A stretch of 10,450 nucleotides of DNA from VFZS01 sp964353255 (GTDB lineage Bacteria; Acidobacteriota; Terriglobia; Bryobacterales; Bryobacteraceae): the NCBI GenBank assembly GCA_964353255.1, contig CAYGVJ010000172.1, positions 1 to 10,450 on the forward strand. The letters are read 5' to 3'. Every line of letters begins with the position of its first letter. The stretch's first letter is position 1. The notes beneath the pieces were generated by a model. The model was not told the DNA's origin, did not search any database, and saw only the letters and a program-made list of their open reading frames with translations. Made by a program: the position numbers and the translations under genes. Below, piece by piece: positions 6,362 to 10,450 of this stretch.

Positions 6362-7192
6362 TTAGGACCGCGCCGGCGGCCGCTTCAGTTTCTGAAGCAG
6401 ATACCTGGCGGCTTGCGCCGCAGCCTGGTCCGGATCGGGCTTCGGCAGGATCTCGGCGGTGAGGTAGCCGTCGTATCCGATGCCGGCCAGGATCTCGAAG
6501 ATCTCGTCGAAAGGCAGGTGCCCCCAGCCGGGGGCGAGCCGGTTACTGTCCGCCACGTGGATGTAGCTGATCTCATCCCGCGCCGCCCAGAAAGCCTGCC
6601 GGAAAGAGGCGTCTTCGATGTTCATGTGAAAGAGGTCCGGCATCAGCTTTACGCACTTCCGCCCGGCTGCCCGGACAATTTCCAGGCCCTCCAGGCAGTT
6701 GTTGACGAAGTTGATCTCGTAGCGATTCACGGGCTCGACGACCAGCTCGACGCCGACCGCCTCGGCCACGTCGGCGCACCGGTCGAGGCAGGTCAGGTAT
6801 CTTTGTCTGGCCGTCCCGGCGGTCTCACCTTCGTGAATCACTCCCCGGACACGGCCGGTATTCACCTTGGCCCCGAACTCCGCCGCCAGCCGGATCATTC
6901 CGATGATCCGGTCCACGGCCGCCTGACGGACGCCGGGATCCGGGTGCGTGAAGTAGAGACGGTCTGCCGCGAAGACCTGGCCCGAGGAGATACAGGGGAT
7001 CTCCAGGCCGGTGGCGGCCAGCCGCCGCTTGACCTGCGGGACATCCACCTCCTCGGCCGAGAGCAGCGCCAGCTCGAGGCCGTCGTAACCCAGTGCGGCG
7101 GCCCGGTCCACCGAGCGGCAGAGGTCATCGCGGAACACCACAAAAGCGCTCGGCAGCGCGGCGGGACCCGCGACGGCAATGCCGATCTTCAC
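6362..7192 (-). CDS. TIM-barrel sugar epimerase/isomerase, 5-keto-L-gluconate epimerase (IolO)-like
   Basis: The 276-residue protein belongs to the xylose isomerase-like/AP-endonuclease-2 TIM-barrel superfamily. Its expected divalent-metal ligands are visible as Glu153 (VEPVNRYE), Asp186 (MPDLFHMNIED), His212 (YIHVADSNR) and Glu247 (GYLTAEIL), matching the Glu-Asp-His-Glu quartet and spacing of D-tagatose 3-epimerase. The stretches SGQVFAADRLYFTHP, NRYE, FHMNIED and HVADSNRLAPGWGHLPF closely follow, from memory, the Thermotoga maritima protein TM0416 (IolO), which epimerises 5-keto-L-gluconate to D-tagaturonate in inositol catabolism. The GTG start overlaps the transketolase stop by 4 nt (GTGA). 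A role in epimerising a keto-sugar or keto-sugar acid is likely. The exact substrate is uncertain, and hydroxypyruvate isomerase or a generic ketose 3-epimerase remain possible. Confidence 0.85.
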   Translation of the reverse strand: MKIGIAVAGPAALPSAFVVFRDDLCRSVDRAAALGYDGLELALLSAEEVDVPQVKRRLAATGLEIPCISSGQVFAADRLYFTHPDPGVRQAAVDRIIGMIRLAAEFGAKVNTGRVRGVIHEGETAGTARQRYLTCLDRCADVAEAVGVELVVEPVNRYEINFVNNCLEGLEIVRAAGRKCVKLMPDLFHMNIEDASFRQAFWAARDEISYIHVADSNRLAPGWGHLPFDEIFEILAGIGYDGYLTAEILPKPDPDQAAAQAARYLLQKLKRPPARS

Positions 7193-8136
7193 CTGGGGCC
7201 TCCCGAGGTGAGCCGCATGGCCTCGGCTTCGATGTGCTCCGCGGAGATCCCGTACTTGCGCAGAAGCCCGAGGTAGTCGCCCGACTCCGCGAACGTGTCC
7301 TGGATGCCGAGCATGCGCATCTCGACCGGAGCGCGCTCCGCCAGCGCCTCGGCGACGGCGCTGCCCAGGCCGCCATAGATCGTGTGCTCCTCAACGGTGA
7401 GGACCTTCCGGGTCTTGCGGGCGGAGGCGGCGAGACTCTCGGCATCGATGGGCTTGATGGTTGAGACCTCCAGCAGGTCCACGGACACGCCCCGCGCCGC
7501 CAGCCGGTCGGCGGCTTCCAGGGCCATGAAGGTCGGAACGCCGCAGACGGCGATCGTGAGGTGGCATCCATCCCTCAACTTGCGCAGCTTCCCCAACTCC
7601 AGAGGCGCCGCGTCGGCAAACAGCACCGGGGTGGGATTCCGGCAGATCCGGATGAAGGTCGGGCCGTCCCGCTTCAGTGCCGCTTCGAGCGCCTGGCGCA
7701 CTTCGATGGTATCCGCGGGCACGATGACCGTCAGGTTCGGCATGGCGCGCATGACCGAGAGGTCCGCGATGGACTGGTGACTAACTCCGTCATAGGAATC
7801 GGACAGTCCCGCGTAACTGCCCGCTAAGATCACCGGCAGGTTGTTGTAACAGACCATGTTCCCCACTTGCTCGGCGCCCTTCAAAGCGATGAAGAGCGCG
7901 AAGGTGCTGACCACCGGCCGCAGGCCGCACGTCGCCAGGCCGGCCGCGATGTCCACCATGTTCGCTTCGGCCACCCCGACGTTGAAAGAGCGCTCCGGGT
8001 ACCGCTCCCCGAACGCCGCCGTGCGGGTGCTGGTGGCGACGTCCGCATCCAGAACGACCATCTCGGGGTAATCCGGCGCCAGGGCGAGGAGCGCCTCCCC
8101 AAACGCCTCGCGCATGGCGCCGCAAGCTGCGCTCAT
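7189..8136 (-). CDS. Transketolase, C-terminal subunit
   Basis: This is the pyrimidine-binding plus C-terminal half of a split ThDP-dependent transketolase (315 aa). It partners the N-subunit encoded just upstream and transfers two-carbon ketol units. Visible features are FNVGVAEANMV with the ThDP-activating Glu57, SDSYDGVSHQSIAD (His120) as in the transketolase pyrimidine domain, and a C-terminal domain with CGVPTFMALEAADRLAARGV and VEEHTIYGGLGSAVAEAL. The start at 8136 is chosen because its ATG overlaps the TGA of the N-subunit (ATGA, 8133-8136) and the homology begins there. A frame open further upstream, to 8292, only runs antiphase to the N-subunit gene. The length matches stand-alone C-subunits. 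Housekeeping transketolases are usually fused, so a split enzyme beside an epimerase and a permease suggests a dedicated catabolic role. DXP-synthase-type and sugar-specific transketolases share this architecture. Confidence 0.9.
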   Translation of the reverse strand: MSAACGAMREAFGEALLALAPDYPEMVVLDADVATSTRTAAFGERYPERSFNVGVAEANMVDIAAGLATCGLRPVVSTFALFIALKGAEQVGNMVCYNNLPVILAGSYAGLSDSYDGVSHQSIADLSVMRAMPNLTVIVPADTIEVRQALEAALKRDGPTFIRICRNPTPVLFADAAPLELGKLRKLRDGCHLTIAVCGVPTFMALEAADRLAARGVSVDLLEVSTIKPIDAESLAASARKTRKVLTVEEHTIYGGLGSAVAEALAERAPVEMRMLGIQDTFAESGDYLGLLRKYGISAEHIEAEAMRLTSGGPR

Positions 8137-8966
8137 AGCAGGTCCTCCAGCCGCCGCAGAGTCTCCAGGAGCTCCTGCCGCGCTCTCTGGTAGCTCTCGT
8201 CGTCGATGACTGCGCCGTGCCAGTAGGCGTTGTCCTCCATGAAGGAAACGCCCCGCCCCTTGTGCGTCCTGTAGATCACGGCCACCGGCCACCGGGACTG
8301 GCTCTTGATCCAGTCAAAAGAATCGAGCACTTCGGCGGCGCCGTTTCCGTCGTAGAGCTGGGGCGCCACGTTCCAGTTGAACGCGCGAAGCTTCTCCGGC
8401 AGCGGGTCCAGAGGCATGATTTCCTCGCTGGGCCCGTCGAGCTGGACCTTGTTGTAATCGATGAGCGCCACCAGGCGCTGGGGGCGGAACTTGGCGGCGG
8501 CCATGATGGCTTCCCAGGTCTGGCCTTCGTTGAGGTCGCCGTCGCCCAGAAGGACGTAGCTCCACCACTCCTTCCTCAGCACCCGGGCGGCGAGCGCCAT
8601 TCCTAACGCTACCGACAGGCCGTGGCCCAAGGACCCTGTGGACATATCGACGCCCGGGGTCGTCAGCATCGAGGGGTGTCCCTGGAGCCGGCTGTTGAGC
8701 TGCCTGAACGTGGCCAGCTCCGCAGGCTCGAAGAAGCCCCGGCTGGCGAGGATCGCATACAACATGCACGAGGCATGGCCCTTGCTGACGACCAGCCGGT
8801 CGCGGTCCGGCCAGGCCGGGTCCTCCGGGCGCACGCTCATCGCGTCAAAGTAGAGTCCGGCCAGCAGCTCGGCCGCGGAGGCTGCTCCGCCCCAGTGCCC
8901 GGTCCCCACGTCGTGCAACACGTCCAGTACAGTTACCCGGCACTCCTGCGCCAGGTACTGGATCAT
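8133..8966 (-). CDS. Transketolase, N-terminal subunit
   Basis: This is the pyrophosphate-binding half of the split transketolase. With the ATG at 8966 the protein has 277 residues, the usual size of stand-alone N-subunits. It shows GTGHWGG (21-27; normally GHPGG or GHIGG), SKGHA (61-65), GSLGHGLS (111-118), and the ThDP/metal motif GDGDLNEGQ (141-149) followed by DYNKVQLDG. The start is uncertain. The ATG at 8966 fits the family N-terminus and has purine-rich AGAAGG 5 nt upstream. An in-frame ATG at 9107 would add 47 residues, low-complexity at first and then a charged EERNRKKK stretch. Frame openness continues to 9212 without recognisable homology. It is the first gene of a four-gene minus-strand operon and is coupled to the C-subunit by a 4-nt overlap. 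Confidence 0.88.
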   Translation of the reverse strand: MIQYLAQECRVTVLDVLHDVGTGHWGGAASAAELLAGLYFDAMSVRPEDPAWPDRDRLVVSKGHASCMLYAILASRGFFEPAELATFRQLNSRLQGHPSMLTTPGVDMSTGSLGHGLSVALGMALAARVLRKEWWSYVLLGDGDLNEGQTWEAIMAAAKFRPQRLVALIDYNKVQLDGPSEEIMPLDPLPEKLRAFNWNVAPQLYDGNGAAEVLDSFDWIKSQSRWPVAVIYRTHKGRGVSFMEDNAYWHGAVIDDESYQRARQELLETLRRLEDLL

Positions 8967-9266
8967 GGCGGCCTTCTTCTTCCGATTCCTCTCCTCGAGT
9001 ATGGCCTGGGGGTAGTTGACGAATGGGCGGCAGGGCTCAGGCGCGCCGCGGCAGGGCTGCGTCGGGAACGGCGGGCTGGATGTGCTTGGGGTTGCCACGC
9101 GCTTCATGTTGGCTGCCGGGCTCTCCGCAGCAGTGAGCTTCAGTCTAACGCAGTTTCCTTGTGTGCGCGAACCTCGAAGCACTCTTTGCCACGGATCCAG
9201 CGGCAAGGACACGTCTGGACGAGCTGCGACGCGGCATCGCGTGAGTTTTCACGGCGACAGCAGGAT
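8967..9266 (-). other. Leader/intergenic region upstream of the transketolase operon
   Basis: This holds either about 300 bp of 5' region, or about 160 bp if the N-subunit starts at 9107. It must contain the promoter of the transketolase-epimerase-permease operon unless transcription reads through from the receptor gene. I see no convincing -35/-10 pair. The stretch at 8971-8997 is purine-rich on the minus strand (GAGGAGAGGAA then GAAGAAGAAGG). A 5-bp stem CGTGA/TCACG at 9240-9253 lies just past the receptor stop; without a T-run it is weak evidence for a terminator. Confidence 0.4.
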
Positions 9267-10409
9267 TCAGAAGTAGAACTTCACTGCTATCTGGATGAAG
9301 CGGGGGGTGTATCCGGAGCGGCCCGTGGCCACGTCCAGGTAGCCCCAGCGGTCCGAGGTATAGGCCTGGCGCATCCGGTAGAGCTTGAGGCCGTCGGGAG
9401 TGGTGATGTCGAACGAGTTCGGGTTCATCGAGTAGAAGCCGGCGGGCAACCGGATGTGGAAGAAGTTCCGGGACAGCGTCCCCGTTCCGGGAATCCGCGC
9501 GCTGGTAATGATGGCATTGATCTGCGCGAGCGTCGCGGCGCCCTGCGCAGCCGAGCGCGCGGGCCTTCCGGAGGCGGCCGCGGCCCAGGCGTCATACTCC
9601 GCGTTGCTGATGGTCGATTCGCTCGGTGCGGCGAAGATCTCCCCGGCGTCTTCGAGCCTTCCGGTTCGGAAGACGGGGTGATTGAACACGTTGATGGCAT
9701 CGACGCGGAATTGCAGCCGGCGTTTGCCTTCGCCGCCCAGCGAGAAGTTCTTCTGCGCCGAGAGATCCAGGAAGCGCTGCGTCGGGCCGCGCGCGCCGTC
9801 GAAGGTGCGCGGCGCGTTGCCCAGCGTGGCCTTGAGCGGTCGCTCGAAGGCCGCGGGGTTGTAGTAAGGCTCGCAGCCCGCACCGATGGGGCACGCGCGG
9901 CTCCAGTTCGGATTCAGCAGGGGCACGCCGGAAACCACGTCCGGGCGGATGGCGCGCGCGTTCCCCGAGACCCCGAACCCGTTGTCGTCGCGCAGCACCA
10001 CTACCATGGGTATGCCGCCCTGAATGCGTCCGATCCCGCTGAGGCTCCAGCCGCCGACCATGGCATCCATCCAGCCGGGCGCGCTTCGCAGGAAGCTGCG
10101 CCGGCGGCCGAAGGGCAGGTCGTAGAGGGAGGAGACGCTGAAGGCGTGTTTGATATCGAAGGTCGAAACCGAGCGGTCCAGAAAACGCGGAGCGCCGAAG
10201 TTCACGTGTCCGGGGGAGCGGACGTTCAGGTTGACAAAACGCACGTCTCCCGCGTCGGAAGCTTCATCGATGCTTTTACCGAAGGTGTAGTTGGCTAGGT
10301 AGGAAAGACCTTTGGTGTGCCGTCGCTGGACTCTGAGGGTGGCCGCGTGGCGGATGCTGTTGGCCGAGGAGTCGTACGCCTGCGTTAAACCTTGGTCACT
10401 GCTGTCCGG
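9267..10409 (-). CDS. TonB-dependent receptor (Oar-like), C-terminal beta-barrel region; 5' part disrupted
   Basis: This is the C-terminal part of an outer-membrane TonB-dependent receptor of the large Oar/carboxypeptidase-regulatory-like type common in Acidobacteriota, used for uptake of large substrates. Family-typical stretches are LRVQRRHTKGLSYLANYTFGKSID (positions about 10270-10338), FDIKHAFSVSSLYDLPFG, GWSLSGIGRIQ, YYNPAAF, GPTQRFLDLSAQKNF, RVDAINVFNHPVF, and a C-terminal IQIAVKFYF whose terminal Phe is the outer-membrane-protein signature. Homology continues past the GTG at 10244, so that codon is not a real start. The frame is interrupted by TAG at 10410-10412 and TGA at 10440-10442, while receptor-like sequence resumes in another frame. 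The plug domain and signal peptide are outside the window. This is either a frameshifted gene or a sequencing error. Confidence 0.82.
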   Translation of the reverse strand, partial: PDSSDQGLTQAYDSSANSIRHAATLRVQRRHTKGLSYLANYTFGKSIDEASDAGDVRFVNLNVRSPGHVNFGAPRFLDRSVSTFDIKHAFSVSSLYDLPFGRRRSFLRSAPGWMDAMVGGWSLSGIGRIQGGIPMVVVLRDDNGFGVSGNARAIRPDVVSGVPLLNPNWSRACPIGAGCEPYYNPAAFERPLKATLGNAPRTFDGARGPTQRFLDLSAQKNFSLGGEGKRRLQFRVDAINVFNHPVFRTGRLEDAGEIFAAPSESTISNAEYDAWAAAASGRPARSAAQGAATLAQINAIITSARIPGTGTLSRNFFHIRLPAGFYSMNPNSFDITTPDGLKLYRMRQAYTSDRWGYLDVATGRSGYTPRFIQIAVKFYF

Positions 10410-10450
10410 CTAAAATTTCCTAGCGGCTCGTAAGGCTCTTCAGAGCAATA
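10385..10450 (-). pseudogene. Upstream receptor fragment in a different frame
   Basis: The frame offset from the main receptor frame reads YCSEEPYEPLGNFSRTAVTKV from the window edge to a TAA at 10385-10387 (split here: YCSEEPYEPL, then GNFSRTAVTKV). PYEPLGNFSRT resembles the PYPQFGNIS-type stretch that precedes the QRR...SKGL strand in this receptor family. It therefore looks like the same protein continued in another frame. A missing single base, or two extra bases, between about 10388 and 10412 would join the two. Only 66 nt are visible, so this is tentative. Confidence 0.4.

Noticed and set aside
5209..6462. Plus-strand open frame (417 codons) opposite the permease
   Set aside because: It is Gly/Arg/Gln-rich shadow translation of lctP, whose membrane motifs are unambiguous.
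8137..8292. Extended start of the transketolase C-subunit at 8292
   Set aside because: The extra 52 residues (MAGGRDLQDAQ...) overlap the N-subunit in another frame and lack homology. The ATGA overlap at 8133-8136 gives the natural start.
9182..9210. Weak inverted repeat CTTTGCC...GGCAAGG as a terminator or operator
   Set aside because: It has only about 7 bp with a mismatch, no T-run and no link to a known regulator site.
8622..10298. Long plus-strand open frame (558 codons) opposite transketolase N and the TonB receptor
   Set aside because: It has a compositionally biased translation, spans two unrelated minus-strand genes and their gap, and shows no motifs.
1..10450. tRNA, rRNA, CRISPR array, transposase or integrase genes, attachment sites
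   Set aside because: None seen on either strand: no regularly spaced repeats, cloverleaf-like sequence or recombinase motifs.

Overview
The window is GC-rich and almost fully coding. Five features suggest a Gram-negative, probably Acidobacteriota (Solibacter/Bryobacter-like) bacterium: an Oar-like TonB-dependent receptor ending in an aromatic residue, a two-subunit transketolase, an LctP permease, a twin-palindrome intergenic element, and a pupylation locus outside the usual actinobacterial setting. This taxonomic placement is inference; the window has no rRNA or marker gene.

Left block, plus strand, about 1-4577: a compact pupylation operon. It runs dop (5' end cut by the window edge), pup (a 65-residue modifier ending in His-Gly-Gly-Gln), pafA (Pup ligase, with an extra internal segment and C-terminal tail), and a protein made of an unknown N-terminal domain plus one Clp/Hsp100 D1-type AAA+ module. 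Gaps are 17, 2 and 11 nt. Because Pup is encoded with C-terminal Gln, it needs deamidation by a Dop-type enzyme before PafA can ligate it to lysines, so the gene set is biochemically coherent. Three things are unusual. No 20S proteasome genes lie between pup and pafA. The Dop-like protein has lost several family-conserved residues that PafA next door keeps. The last gene is a Clp D1-like ATPase with a degenerate Walker B, not a recognisable Mpa/ARC ring ATPase. A strong 19-bp imperfect hairpin sits in the 3' end of dop, just before pup.

Middle, 4578-4725: a short convergent intergenic region carrying two tandem palindromes that share the same central CTGAAG.

Right block, minus strand, reading right to left: a TonB-dependent receptor C-terminal region whose reading frame is broken near the right edge (9267 to the window end). 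A gap of up to 300 bp follows, then a tight catabolic operon: transketolase N-subunit, transketolase C-subunit (4-nt ATGA overlap), a TIM-barrel sugar epimerase closely resembling Thermotoga 5-keto-L-gluconate epimerase (4-nt GTGA overlap), and an LctP-family lactate/glycolate permease (7-nt gap). Together these suggest import of a carboxylate or sugar-acid substrate, epimerisation, and two-carbon transfer to feed the pentose-phosphate pool. The exact substrate cannot be read from the sequence.

The most notable part of the window is the pupylation locus with its lysine-free Pup, divergent Dop and co-encoded Clp-like partner.
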